DNA of 64,000 nt from Breviolum minutum Mf 1.05b.01 (GCA_000507305.1 DF239025.1:240511-304510); one strand, 5' to 3'; shown: positions 42,073-52,165, counted from the stretch's first letter. Numbers and translations: made by a program. The notes: generated from the sequence alone by a model not told the origin.

Positions 42073-42233
42073 ATGGCTGGTCAACCTACCCCCCCTAACT
42101 TACCTGACCCCCCCCCCGCCAGAAATAATGGTTTAATGGCCGGCCTTACTAAGGGAAACCAATTGTTAAATAAGCCCTGATCATAATGCCGGCTATTTCT
42201 GGGGGCGGTACGTTAACGGGTTGACTGGCCATT
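42073..42233. mobile_element. F15 palindromic element, complete
   Basis: ATGGCTGGTCAACCTACC then 'TAACTTACC' and 'GCCAGAAATAATGG' on the left; 'CCGGCTATTTCTGGGGGCGG', 'TACGTTAACGGG' and 'TTGACTGGCCAT' on the right. The arms exceed 50 bases with loop-outs. An ORF across it (41923-42180, plus) is probably chance. Confidence 0.8.
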
Positions 42234-42239
42234 ACCTAA

Positions 42240-42322
42240 CCCCTAAGAATCCCAAAACCCATTCCTAGAGTAGGATTGAGGGTTCCAATCAAATCCTTAG
42301 AATAGGAATGTATGTTAGCGAT
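42240..42322. repeat. F18 partial copy
   Basis: CCCCTAAGAATCCCAAAACC, then 'AGAGTAGGATTGAGGGTTCC'. Confidence 0.55.
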
Positions 42323-42346
42323 ATACATCAACGATATAATAGATTA

Positions 42347-42462
42347 TCCCTAAGGATCCATTCCCTTCCCTAGAAGAGTAGGTTTGATGGTCGAAACATC
42401 CCATCCCCACAATAGGAATGTAGGTGTTATCCCTTTCTTGGGACATTACCTGGATTCTTAGG
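42347..42462. mobile_element. F18 element
   Basis: CCCTAAGGATCCATTCCC on the left, TACCTGGATTCTTAGGG on the right. Confidence 0.78.
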
Positions 42463-42548
42463 GTACCTTCATTGGAATCCAAGCCCTGTAAGTCCAAGTC
42501 GACAATTCAGAAAAATGGAAAAATTTCACCAAGTCCGACTCGGTTTTA

Positions 42549-42648
42549 CCCATAGAATCCATGGGACGATTGTATATCTACCTACATGAAAACCAGAAAA
42601 AAACGAACCAAATGTAGGTAAATATATCATGCATGGATTGTATGGGTA
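42549..42648. mobile_element. F1 palindromic element
   Basis: CCCATAGAATCCATGGGACG on the left, ATCATGCATGGATTGTATGG on the right. Confidence 0.78.
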
Positions 42649-42743
42649 ATTTCAATCATCCATAATTGGGGGACTATTCTTTTAATAGTCAGCTTGACTT
42701 CCAGGGTGAGGGAACCCCCAACGCCTCCGCAAATAAGGCCTTA

Positions 42744-42861
42744 CTAAGATTTGCTTGCCTATGGTGGTTGGAAAAAAACATCCAAACATATTCTCCGAAA
42801 TTGTTGTTCATGAAGCCCGTGGTAGAATCCATAAACAATCACCTTTAACAAACAAATCCAT
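42744..42861. mobile_element. F9 element
   Basis: CTAAGATTTGCTTGCC on the left, 'TATTCTCCGAAATTG' inside, AACAAACAAATCCATG on the right. Confidence 0.75.
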
Positions 42862-43230
42862 GTTTTTGTTGCTCATGTGAATTTGGAATATTTCACTTGT
42901 TGTGAGATCCATCCAACCAACGGACAATGTTAAACAAAAATCTGAAACAATTTCGAAGTTGCAACGGACCACCAATCACAAATGATCTGAAACAAGTAGC
43001 AATGAAAATTGACAGCCCTTTTTATCCTACTTGGTGGCTCATGATAGAAACAGTAAGTCGAGATATATACAACCATAATATGTCCCCTGTAAGTTGGAAT
43101 ATAAGTCCCAAAAAAAAATCGGTGATGACCCAACCTACTGAGTATAGCGCTAGCACTTTTGCCACCAGGTACTGCCCGTCAAGTGCGGGAAGAAATGTTT
43201 GAACTACGTTCAAAACCCTTATGCCATTCC

Positions 43231-43316
43231 TTTTACCTTGGTTGGTTCATGACAGGATCCTTATATTTCCCTTAAAAATAATCCTTATAACAACTGAGTA
43301 GTATATATCTGGCCAA
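43231..43316. repeat. F12 worn copy
   Basis: 'GGTTGGTTCATGACAGGATCC', 'AATAATCCTTATAACAACTG' and 'AGTAGTATATA'. Confidence 0.45.
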
Positions 43317-43508
43317 ATCACTAAGCTCGAATTTCCCTGAAATAAGGGGGTCCCATTTCCCTTCCAAAACGCTCCCTTTTGGGGTGAGCCGGTGAGCCAC
43401 CAAAATCTCATCCATCTACCACCTGTGCTGGAGGAGTTGTAGCTGCCGCAGCTGCCTTAGGCTCAAGTGGAGGATGGCTTTGTCAGATTCCACCAAGAAA
43501 ACAAAACC

Positions 43509-43636
43509 CTACTAGGATGTCCATGGAACTTAGTAAATAGATTATAACCCCTATATAAGTAGGTTGGATACGTCCCCGAAGTAGGTTACAACCCAACTTA
43601 CTAAGTAGTTACTAAGTTCCATGGACATCCCAGTAG
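43509..43636. mobile_element. F3 palindromic element, complete
   Basis: TACTAGGATGTCCATGGAAC on the left, TTCCATGGACATCCCAGTA on the right. The inner half is almost identical to the 52.93 kb copy. Confidence 0.9.
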
Positions 43637-43680
43637 ACATTCAAATACCTCCTGAGGTTTGGTGTTTGAGATATTGAAAA

Positions 43681-43752
43681 TATGGGTAGATTTACCTTTG
43701 TTTATCTGATTTTGATGGTAAATGTACTGTAGATATACCATATATTGATCGT
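43681..43752. repeat. F1 worn copy
   Basis: 'TATGGGTAGATTTACC' and 'GTAGATATACCATATATTGA'. Confidence 0.5.
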
Positions 43753-44431
43753 ACAAGGGGCCTGTCTTTACACACAGGTGTTTACTTAGTCAACTGAATT
43801 GTTTGGCTCTCCCTTAAGAGTACTCTAAACTAATCACCTTTGAAGAAAAAACACATCCAAGCATTTTTGTGAGATCTATCTTGTGTTTCTTCAGCCGTCA
43901 ACACGGGATTCAGCAGTCTATCAAAGTTACATTGGGAATGGTCACTTCTGTGTTGAAAAAATGATCTGTTCATTATGGGTACTTGGTACCTTTGAGAACG
44001 CATCACTGAACCCCCAAAGCATTCCGATCAAACACCAAACCTCCGAAGGTATAAATAGATGTTTATCAATCAACCCCAAGTTTGAAAGGAAAGCATCCGC
44101 CATGTACTCATTCCCACCTGTGACTCGCATGTTGTTGCCAAACCCATAGGACCAAAGTAAGGTATATATTTGCCTCAAATCAGTTGATTTTGGATGGTAA
44201 ATGCAGGAAAGTAAATCACACTTGGATATTTTGGGAATATCTCCCAATTTGAATGTCCCAACATTTACAATAAAATCAACTAAATGTAAAGGTAACTGTA
44301 ATAATAACACTTAATCGATCGTATATTACTATATCTATAAATCTAATTCAAGACCTTCAACTGATTTTTTGTAGTACATATAAACATGGTCATACTGTAT
44401 ATTTTGATCCTGCGGAAAATAAACCATCTTA
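43753..44431. other. Stretch without a recognised gene
   Basis: Opposed open frames at 43883-44149 (plus) and 43942-44310 (minus) without recognised domains. A worn F1 copy lies near 44143-44222. Confidence 0.35.
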
Positions 44432-44545
44432 ATGCCCGAGCGACATCCCACGGAGGACCGCTGTAGGTGGTACTTTGAAACGGTGCCACCTGCCGTTTCA
44501 CTCGCCGAGATTTCGAAACGAAAATCGGAAGACCCGACCTGCTGA
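44432..44545 (+). CDS. Small open frame, 37 residues, low confidence
   Basis: ATG at 44432 to TGA at 44543-44545. Charged, with several Arg/Glu and two Cys; composition is protein-like. A F13 arm (ACAAGGTGGGCCCC) begins a few bases downstream. Possibly an exon remnant; no family recognised. Confidence 0.2.
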   Translation: MPERHPTEDRCRWYFETVPPAVSLAEISKRKSEDPTC

Positions 44546-45096
44546 GATACAAGGTGGGCCCCTATACCAAGAAACATCCTCAGAAATCCCTAGAAATCCC
44601 AATACCTCCTGAGGTTTCGTGTTTTTGGTATGTTTTTTGTAAATGTAAATAAATATCGACAAATGGACCTAAAAACAAACTGATCATAGGGTGACTTAAC
44701 TCCAAGGAGTGAAAAAAATCCAGATACCTATTTGTTTGAAGCCATGTTAAAAAGTTACATAACTCCATGTGGGGGCACACCATGGAAATTTACTATAATT
44801 CCCTCACCTACTCGCTAGGTATTTGGATGTTGATGTTCGGGGATTATAGTTTTCCCAACTTGTTTGGGTTTAGTCTCCCAATTTCCTTGTGAGTAAGTGG
44901 TTGGACGTCCAACCAATGATAGGCGACTTCCCCCCAATGGTTCCTACGTGGTGTACAACAAAAACATGATTCCCTAATCTTCCAGTCAGACCAAATGTAA
45001 GGATCTCAGTGAAAAGGACTTCCAACCACCTGAGCCGAGCTCGGCTTTTAAGAAGTCCTAACTTACACAGATCCTTGCGTTCGGTGAGAGTGGAGG

Positions 45097-45447
45097 ATGG
45101 CGAATGCAAGACATGTTCTTTTCAAAAGTGAACCTTTAGAACCTGAATATTCTGTTTATGAACGGCTAAACCATACATCGGAAGCAATTGCTATGCCACG
45201 AAACCTCTCCCTGTTCATCCTTTACTATGGGGTTTACGTGAATCACAAGGGCTACGTGAATCACTTAATTTACTTGCCAGGTATTTGTCCCAAATTTTGG
45301 GCTTTGTGTAGCAATGACCTGGTAACCACTACAGTACGTATGAGTCTTGGGAATACTGCCATTCCAACTCCATTTCAGTTCTACATAGTTTTACATTCGG
45401 TACCAGTTGAATCAAGTGAACTCCCGAATGCTTGCAAAGGCTGCTAG
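45097..45447 (+). CDS. Unrecognised open frame, 116 residues, low confidence
   Basis: ATG at 45097 to the stop at 45445-45447 in a 400-bp stretch free of palindromic elements. An internal direct repeat (two 'TACGTGAATCAC' words) gives a repeated Tyr-Val-Asn-His motif. No domain recognised. It may be chance. Confidence 0.2.
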   Translation: MANARHVLFKSEPLEPEYSVYERLNHTSEAIAMPRNLSLFILYYGVYVNHKGYVNHLIYLPGICPKFWALCSNDLVTTTVRMSLGNTAIPTPFQFYIVLHSVPVESSELPNACKGC

Positions 45448-45502
45448 GTCACTGGTGCTGCTTCCAGTGTTGCTTTTGGCACCATCAGGCCTGCGATAAT
45501 CA

Positions 45503-46198
45503 CTAGCGAACAACTGGCGCATTTTGAGGCCTCCATAAACAAAAGTGACTACCCCAAATGATAGCGGTTAGGAAAAGTAACTCAAAAAAAATGTCAATTT
45601 TGATAACTATCAATATCTCACAGTTCAACACCAAATGTGCTCGAAGATTTCTGATCATCTGCAAAACTAAAACTGTTGTGCTTTCTGCAACATGAAAGGG
45701 ATAAATGTCAGGCTGTTCTTCCTTGTAGAAGAGCTTCTTGTAATCAATGAATGAGGGAACTTGCACCTCTTCCATGCTTCCCTGACAAACCACGGTTGGA
45801 TGATGGATCCAGTTTTCGCCACGGCCGAAGCAAACTTTCCTGGTGCATTCCATACAACACCACCATCCCTTCCGGGAGGCTCTTCCCCTCATCTGAGGTA
45901 CATAAGACACTCCCATGAATGGTGCTCGCATATAACCCTTGACGTGCTCTTGATTCACCCCATGCCTGGCCTCTGACTCCCTGAAGATGTCAGTCACTTC
46001 ACGCTGAGTGTTCGGAAAAGATTTGAGTTGTCCACGACCGAACTCGGAAGCGAAGAAATCAAAGTTGGTGTCGACCATGGCATTCAAACACCTTGGGAAT
46101 AAGTGATGTGAAGGATATAGACCAACTGTTCGTCTCATCTTGGTACTGCTGGCATAGGTGCTCACACATTGGCCAATCCTGGTTGTTGTAGGCCACAA
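45503..46198 (-). CDS. Unrecognised Cys-containing protein, probably a broken copy
   Basis: A 231-codon minus-strand frame. The most protein-like part runs from about 46095 to 45660: an aromatic and acidic stretch, then GVSYVPQMRGRASRKGWW followed by a CCMEC...C cluster that could bind a metal. The first 37 codons look out of frame. In another minus-strand frame the preceding 100 codons read well (WPMCEHLCQQYQDETNSW) but contain an in-frame TAG at 46224-46226, and they join this ORF only by a shift near 46095 or by an intron. The last part (after 45660) is hydrophobic and may be intron. Family unknown. Confidence 0.4.
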   Translation of the reverse strand: MWPTTTRIGQCVSTYASSTKMRRTVGLYPSHHLFPRCLNAMVDTNFDFFASEFGRGQLKSFPNTQREVTDIFRESEARHGVNQEHVKGYMRAPFMGVSYVPQMRGRASRKGWWCCMECTRKVCFGRGENWIHHPTVVCQGSMEEVQVPSFIDYKKLFYKEEQPDIYPFHVAESTTVLVLQMIRNLRAHLVLNCEILIVIKIDIFFELLFLTAIIWGSHFCLWRPQNAPVVR

Positions 46199-46394
46199 CC
46201 AGTCTGGCCACTGACATCAAGAGCTAGCTGTGTTGCTCAACAGCTTCCCCATCGCTTTGGCACAGCTGCCAACGCCACACCATCTCTTGTGTCACAAGGT
46301 CTCAGAACCAAACACTTTTTGATTCTGACACATGCCAGAGAGGTAGCCTCCTTGAAAGGAGGAATTGAAAACAACCCATCTATATAGATATCAC

Positions 46395-46494
46395 TATAGT
46401 TGGTGGTTTGAACCCCTTTGAAAAATATTAGTCAAAAATTGGAATCTTCCCCAAATAGGGTGAACATAAAAAATATTTGAAACCACCACCCAGA
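46395..46494. mobile_element. F2 palindromic element
   Basis: ATAGTTGGTGGTTTGAACCC on the left, TTTGAAACCACCACCCAG on the right. Confidence 0.85.
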
Positions 46495-46687
46495 TAAGAT
46501 TTCAGGGGCGTTTCAAGGATGGTTATCTGTGAACCACATGAAAGCAAGCTTCCAACAACGTTTTGGACGAAAAAAACCGTTGTACGCCGCCTGCGAATTC
46601 GCCGCGCCGGCCAATGCCGAGGGAACACCTGGTGTGATGCTTTTCTGAGATTTCAATCGACTGTTCGACGCCTGCTAGTCTCCCAAA

Positions 46688-46783
46688 CCCTATGGATCCA
46701 AGGATCCGCTGCTAGGAATGCACGGAAAGGGTACAATTTGGGGGGTAAAGTATTTTCTTAGGAGGTAGTTGGATCCATAGGGA
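46688..46783. mobile_element. F10 element
   Basis: CCCTATGGATCCAAGGATCC on the left, TAGTTGGATCCATAGGG on the right. Nearly identical to the 24.3 kb copy. Confidence 0.88.
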
Positions 46784-46872
46784 AATACATCCTCAGAAAG
46801 TGTTTGGATGATATATGTCTTGGGGTCTACAGTAAATACCTCCTCACGAGGTGTTTGGAAGCCGGGGGGGTG

Positions 46873-46974
46873 TAGAAAACAAATCCAACAATAGTCTCCC
46901 AAATGGTGTTTATTTTCATGGTGATTAGCTATGGGAGACTCCGAAAATAAATCACTTAAAAAACAAATCCAAGA
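46873..46974. mobile_element. F9 element
   Basis: AAACAAATCCAACAATAG on the left and AAAACAAATCCAAG on the right, with 'TCTCCCAAATGG' and 'TTTTCATGGTGATTAGC' inside. Confidence 0.6.
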
Positions 46975-47339
46975 ATTTCAGAGTTCGGAGATAGTGTTCT
47001 TTTCACTGAACTCTTTCGTCCATAATCATGGGTTCAGTGGAAAATTACCCTGAAATGAAAGGAAACTCATATCTCAGGTTTGCTTGTTCGGTGGTTGGAA
47101 AGTCAGTAAAACAAACTCCCACACATAACCCCCAAACACCCCCAACATCAAACACACACATGCTGCACACCACATTAACCCTCTCTAATTCTTCGGAGCT
47201 TCACCCCGAAAAAACAACATCATCCCCAACGTCCATTTTCGCGCGTTTTTTCAGAAAAGATCCCACAATTCCCAGGCCACACTGTTTTTTTTTAGAAACA
47301 GACTTCAAAATCCACATCAAAATTTTGAGGCCAGAAAAA

Positions 47340-47372
47340 AAAACAAAAAACACACGCACACACACACACAAA
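47340..47372 (+). repeat. AC-rich microsatellite
   Basis: A run of A and AC units after a poly-A tract, including a pure (AC) stretch of about 14 bases. The surrounding 47.1-47.4 kb is strongly A/C-rich on the plus strand. Confidence 0.8.
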
Positions 47373-47413
47373 TCACAAATCCCAGGCCACACTTTTTTAT
47401 CTGTTTTTCAAAA

Positions 47414-47527
47414 CCCTAGGGATCCAATCACCTTGTCAAATTGATGATTGGGGTGTGTAATCACCTCCGAAACGCAAGGTATTGAAGTCCCATTGCCATT
47501 CTCAGGTTCGGTGATTGGATCCCTGAG
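47414..47527. mobile_element. F19 palindromic element
   Basis: CCCTAGGGATCCAATCACC on the left mirrors GGTGATTGGATCCCTGAGG on the right with one mismatch. Read on the minus strand, the right arm is joined directly to TTTCTTTCCTCAG, a good 3' splice-like signal. Confidence 0.78.
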
Positions 47528-47689
47528 GAAAGAAACCCCGCAGCCACAGCGCCAAGCCACCGCGCCTGTCATGGTATGTGCCGCCTCAGGTTCAGGAGCT
47601 CTTTGCATTTCGAAGGGAGCAAATTGAGCCTTCCGAGCAAACGCAGGACGAGGGGACTCATCAACAAATGCAGGGGGCCTTCGCCTCAT
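47528..47689 (-). CDS. Exon candidate next to F19
   Basis: ATG at 47689 (minus) starts a basic, Pro- and Ala-rich segment (RRRPPAFVDESPRPAFARKA) leading to a WRCGCG motif. The frame runs through F19 to a stop at 47408, so F19 does not break it. Possible 5' splice sites lie inside F19 (GAG, then GTGATT). Family unknown. Confidence 0.33.
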
Positions 47690-47696
47690 TTCAAAT

Positions 47697-47918
47697 GTAA
47701 GCTGTATCCCAAATGGACTTCATATTGATAGGTCTGCAATGCAAACTTCAAGCTTCTCATGATTACTTTTTTTTTTGAAAATGTACTCCCCCGAAATTTA
47801 ACATGGTTCACCTGAAAATGATGGTTTGAACCAAAAGGAATCTCCAAATTTCCAGGGACTTAATTTTCAGGTGAACCATGTTAAACTTCACGGGTGTAAG
47901 CTGTATCCCAAATGGACT
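47697..47918 (+). repeat. 23-bp direct repeats flanking an F5-type element
   Basis: The word GTAAGCTGTATCCCAAATGG plus ACT occurs at 47697-47719 and 47896-47918. It borders the palindrome at 47784-47899. Confidence 0.75.
47784..47899. mobile_element. F5-type palindromic element with long arms
   Basis: 'AAATTTAACATGGTTCACC' then TGAAAAT on the left is the inverse of 'ATTTTCAGGTGAACCATGTT' then AAACTT on the right. The inner 20+ bases pair almost perfectly. Confidence 0.82.
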
Positions 47919-48251
47919 CCATGTAGGGAATATGTACTTCCATTTCTCTTTGAACGTGGCCATTTTCTTTTTCACCTAAAGGCAAATACTCCATACATGG
48001 ACCATCTGGGTATGGATACGGCTTATGTAAAGGGAACCTTCACCCCCAAAACATCTTTATTAGATACAGGACCAGGAAACCCTCCGTTTTTGGTACCTGA
48101 ATCTTTTGGTGATGTAAGTAGACCTCATTTATGTAAGCTGTATCGATACGGCTTCTGTAAGGTTTACAACTGGGGGTCTGGTATATTACATCGGAACACT
48201 GGGTGGAATCAATAAAAAGGTGTCATACCCATGTAGGATCCATCGGACAGT

Positions 48252-48296
48252 ATACTTGGAGGATCATCCCAGGACTTGTGAGTGGTTAATAACCAA
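48252..48296. repeat. F4 left arm only
   Basis: TACTTGGAGGATCATCCCAG then GACTTGTGAGTGGTTAATAA. Confidence 0.6.
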
Positions 48297-48387
48297 AAAA
48301 TACCTTTGTTTATCGAGGCTCACATCTCCCGTTGTTTCATCACGCCCAAAAAGAACTGGTGAAAAATGACGATCAAATCGATCAATT

Positions 48388-48480
48388 TCCTCGGATTTGC
48401 TTGTTCGGTGCTTGGAAAAAGTAAACACATGGTGGTGAATCCCATGGCAGAATCCGCAGAAAACACAAAAAAAAGAACAG
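48388..48480. repeat. F9 copy, right arm lost
   Basis: CCTCGGATTTGCTTGTTCGG on the left, 'AATCCCATGGCAGAATCCG' inside. Confidence 0.6.
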
Positions 48481-48953
48481 ACACACAAGATTCTAAGGAA
48501 CTAGCCTCTGGTAAACTAACATACGGTAGCTGGAATATCCCCATGTCGCATAGGAAATACATCGACTCAATCTAAAAGGTCCATTTTCCCTCCAGCCAGC
48601 TAATGTTAAGTTTCCCAAGTTGCCTTTCACCCCAACTTTGCAGCCCTTCGAAAAAAATCCGTCCGCACCTCCTCGTGCAAGAGCAAGTTGGCCAAGCCCT
48701 GACCGGTTGGGATGGCTGTAGAGTTGGGGTGACTGCGTGCACTGAGCCATGGTGGGATAAATCTTGACCACGGGTTGGTTTGGAATAGGTTGGAATAGAA
48801 GGAGTTGAAATTTTGATGTTCCTTTCATAATTTTCATATTTCAAGTTCCATCCGGAATAGTGTTATGGTAATGTATGGTATAGTATTACTACATGTTACT
48901 TGATGTTCAGGATAGACGGCCAGGCAGTAGAGTCGAAATGGGTCTGCTGTACA

Positions 48954-48984
48954 AATAGCCCTTTAGCCCTTTAGCCCTTTCTCT
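48954..48984 (+). repeat. Nine-base tandem repeat, three units
   Basis: The unit TAGCCCTTT is repeated three times. Confidence 0.85.
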
Positions 48985-49030
48985 ACAGAGTGGGCCTCGT
49001 CAGGCACGTACTGTAGCGGCACGAAAATAC

Positions 49031-49085
49031 AAGGTGGGCCCGGGCCCCTACGAGTTATAGAATTGGGCTACAACTCCGTTTTTTG
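49031..49085. repeat. F13 half copy
   Basis: ACAAGGTGGGCCCGGGCCCC, then 'GAGTTATAGAATTGGGC' and 'ACAACTCCG'. Confidence 0.5.
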
Positions 49086-49093
49086 TAGGATAC

Positions 49094-49227
49094 TACTTGG
49101 ATGTCCATGGAAGTGATCGTAACTAGTTACTAGTTAGTAAGTTGGTTTATACCCTACTTAAGGGACTTATAACCTACTTATATTGGGGTTATAACCCAGT
49201 TACTAAGTACCATGGACATCCCAGTAT
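49094..49227. mobile_element. F3 palindromic element, complete
   Basis: TACTTGGATGTCCATGGAAG on the left, GTACCATGGACATCCCAGTA on the right. Confidence 0.88.
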
Positions 49228-49449
49228 ATCACCACTTTCCCATGGGTTTTCGGCCATGTTTTTGGCCCCTACTAGTCACTCCATTGACATTTTCCTGGAT
49301 CCGGGGCCCACCGCTCCACCTCCAGGACGGAGGCAGCTAAATGCAAAGCTCCCAAGGCTGGCCCCAAGAATACCCTGCACACCCAAGGGCCAGGGTCAGC
49401 GCACGGTTCCAGGTGGGAAGAGTTAACGGAATCCCCAAACACTCAACTA

Positions 49450-49541
49450 TAGTTGGTGGTTTGTTTCAACCCAGTTGAATCAAATTGGATGATTTCCCCA
49501 AGTAGGGCTGGATATAAAAAATCTTTGAAACCACCACCTGT
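49450..49541. mobile_element. F2 palindromic element
   Basis: ATAGTTGGTGGTTTGTTTCA on the left, CTTTGAAACCACCACCTG on the right. Confidence 0.8.
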
Positions 49542-49651
49542 CAATATACCTGGCAATTCTGCACGTGCCCTTTTTGGGATGGTGTTTTTGTGATCTTTCA
49601 ACTGTTTAAGTGGCCTCCAACTACAGGATAAAAAGGACACGGCTTGCATCA

Positions 49652-49822
49652 CCTGGTATGGCATATTTACCTACATTTACACCATTAATCAAACAAATGT
49701 AGGTAAATAACCATACCATCATACACTCAATGAATAGGACTGGTATATTTACCTACACATAAATGGTTAAGTTTTACAAGAAAAAAACCATAGGTACATA
49801 TACCGTTTCGTCCCATGGAGTG
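49652..49822. mobile_element. Two F1 copies in tandem
   Basis: The first spans 49652-49735 (GGTATGGCATATTTACC to GGTAAATAACCATACC), the second 49737-49822 (ACTGGTATATTTACC to 'CGTCCCATGG'). They lie side by side with no spacer. Confidence 0.7.
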
Positions 49823-50261
49823 TGTGTCTGGGTATATGGGTTTTCACTGAGGTGTTGAACTCCACCCTTCTTGGAAACGGACAGACGACCAATCCCTATG
49901 GGATCTCCGCTACGTATGTCCGACAGTTTGGATTTCCATGGATTTCCCCCTACACCAATCCCAATATGACCTGGGGAAAAAGGGATGGTTGAGACACAAT
50001 CTGAAAAAAAATCCTACGAATTTGCGGTTTTGAGCGTGTAAAAACGGGGATTCTTAGCGATAAAAAACCAATCATACACCAAAAAGTCATCCAGTCGCCA
50101 TCCTCCATCCATACCTCCAGCGAAGGAAGTGTGTGAGTTTGGAAGCCTTAAACTTAAACATGTTTTTCACTTCAGGAGATGTGAGGGTTTATTGTGTGTT
50201 GAAAAAACTCACCCGGATCCTCATGTTGGGTATGACTGGAAGAGGAGGGAAAGATGATATT

Positions 50262-50358
50262 CTAGTTGGTGGTTTCAACCCCTTTGAAACATATTAATCA
50301 AAAGGGAAACTTCCCCAAATAGGGGTGAAAAGAACAAATATTTGAAACCACAACCTAG
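50262..50358. mobile_element. F2 palindromic element
   Basis: CTAGTTGGTGGTTTCAACCC on the left, TTGAAACCACAACCTAG on the right. Confidence 0.85.
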
Positions 50359-50390
50359 TATCATTTTTGGGAAACGACTTCGGATTCATT

Positions 50391-50542
50391 CAAGGTGGGC
50401 CCCATCACCCAGTTTTTGTTAGCGGAGTTATTTACGGCCCCTATGATAAGTAGGGTGAAATAAACCTGGTGTAACCCATTTTTAAGGCCATCTTTATAGG
50501 GGGTTATAACTACATTTAATAACTAGTAAGGGCCCACTTGGT
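50391..50542. mobile_element. F13 element
   Basis: TTCAAGGTGGGCCCCATC on the left, AGTAAGGGCCCACTTGG on the right. Confidence 0.65.
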
Positions 50543-51252
50543 TGGAGCAAATGCCTATCATCCATAAAGAAATGCATGGATTTATGTTAAGGCTGAACAG
50601 GTCCTGGTCCTACCTGAGCCATTGGTTCCTGGAGAAAAAATCAACTTTGAACAACGAAACAAACCGGTGGATTATCTGTTTCTTTTGGAGGAATCCCCAT
50701 TAACAAGGATTCTTTCATGAGGATTATATATTTCTTGTTTGCTTTTTTGCGGGTAACAACGTGAAGACCATCTACAGTATACAAAGCTTTACATTAATTA
50801 GAGTCAAGAAGATCAAGAAGTCTCCAAATGACTGTATACAACGGCTGTGAGACTGGGGGGGTTTCCCTATTGCATTTGTGGTAGAACAAGGATCATTTCT
50901 TCAGGATTTGCTCATAATCATTGATTTTTGATGTTTGGAGCTGCCATGCAATACCTAAGGGTTTTTCATGGGTCATTATCTATGACACCAGCGAAAAAAC
51001 CAATGCACTAAGGGAAATCCCTCAAGATTGACCCATACATGTGTGGCGAAAAATTGATCTTCCCCAAAAAAATGGCTCCCATTTGATGACCACAGTTTTT
51101 TCACACCTTCCCACCTCAGCAAACAAAGGCAAAAGACCACTGAAGCACGTAGTATGCCCCAATCATGATAGGCAATCTGCGGCGCGATTTCGATATTGAA
51201 CAATTTCTGGTGTTTTTGTTGTAAGACACAATTTCAGGTGATTGATCAGAAA

Positions 51253-51360
51253 ATGACCCTCCAGGAAACTACAGTAACATCTCCAACCTTGGGGAAAGGA
51301 ACATCATTTTCAAAAATACCTTGGGGCCCGGGGATATGTTAGTTCCCACAACGGAGGGTA
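51253..51360. repeat. F5-variant palindrome
   Basis: 'GACCCTCCAGGAAACTACAG' on the left, 'ATGTTAGTTCCCACAACGGA' then GGGTA on the right. A sister copy lies at 56241-56340. Confidence 0.6.
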
Positions 51361-51404
51361 AAATTGCAGGTGTTTCCCTAGTCCATCCAAACCATCCTCC
51401 AGCC

Positions 51405-51500
51405 ATACAATCATGGGCCGGCTAACGATTGGATACAAAGATTTATCCCTACGTATATAAATTACACCCACTTACAACTATAACTATATACCTATATGTA
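51405..51500. repeat. F14 worn copy
   Basis: 'GATTTATCCCTACGTATATA' and 'TTACACCCACTTACAACTA'. Confidence 0.45.
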
Positions 51501-51666
51501 TCAGGGGTTTGGTTAGCCAAATGATGATCCTAACTGACTGGTTTTTTGTGTAAGTCATGTATATATCTGGCAATGTCATGGGGTGTCAAAAAATACCGCC
51601 TGTTTCGAGGCCGACCAAGGTGTCATTCTGATTCATAATTCATTATGAGGGTCTGGTGTTTCCATA

Positions 51667-52043
51667 CCCAGAGGATCCATGTATGATATATTTGCCTACA
51701 TTTGGTGGATTTTTATGGTAAATGTTGGTGAATGTAGGTACTGTAAATATACGGCCAGGCTCCTTCGTTTGCCGCGGAGTGTAATATATTGTGTAACTGT
51801 TTGAAGCACTAGAAGCATGAAACCCCAAACCAATCCCTAAGTTTTAAAACCCTAAATGTGGAGTGCAGTATGTGTTTGAAGGTGCACCTTATAATTTGAA
51901 CCCCAAACCAGTCCCTAAAATTTAGAACCCTAAACGATGAGTGAGTACTGTTGGGCTGTGGTTCAGTAGCAGGGGGTGCATTGTGTCTCTGGGGCAAACG
52001 AAGGCGGCTGTGGGTAAATATACCATACATGGATCCTATGGGA
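51667..52043. mobile_element. F1 element interrupted by another inverted-repeat element
   Basis: The F1 left half (AGAGGATCCATGTATGATAT) and right half (GTAAATATACCATACATGG, ATCCTATGGG) are separated by about 250 bp. The word GTAAATATAC occurs on both sides of the insert. Confidence 0.8.
51762..52004. mobile_element. Inverted-repeat element inside F1
   Basis: The ends are CCTTCGTTTGCC and GGCAAACGAAGG, 12 bases and perfectly inverted, 243 bp in all. Inside, a unit of about 75 bp occurs twice (51818 and 51898): 'CCCCAAACCA', 'TCCCTAA', then 'AACCCTAAA' and 'GAGTG'. No coding capacity. Only one copy in the window. Confidence 0.75.
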
Positions 52044-52107
52044 TAGTTTAATGGTCAGGAGCCTAGACGTGGCACAAAGACAAGCCATTTCGAACCATCT
52101 GTTCAAT

Positions 52108-52165
52108 GATCCTATCACCGTTCACATTTCAGGTACCCAAAATAGAGTAATCCTCACCTGAAATT
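52108..52165. repeat. F16 half copy
   Basis: 'CACATTTCAGGTACCCAAAA' then 'TAATCCTCACCTGAAATTC'. Confidence 0.5.

Noticed and set aside
41923-42180. Plus-strand ORF with Pro-rich tail
   Set aside because: Most of it lies within the F15 palindrome (42073-42233); the Pro run comes from a C-rich tract in its arm.
48954-48984. TAGCCCTTT repeats as a telomere-type array
   Set aside because: Three units only, with a nine-base unit that does not match the usual TTTAGGG-type repeat.
51818-51945. CCCTAAA-rich repeats as a telomere or interstitial telomere array
   Set aside because: Only two imperfect 75-bp units inside an inverted-repeat element; no tandem heptamer array.
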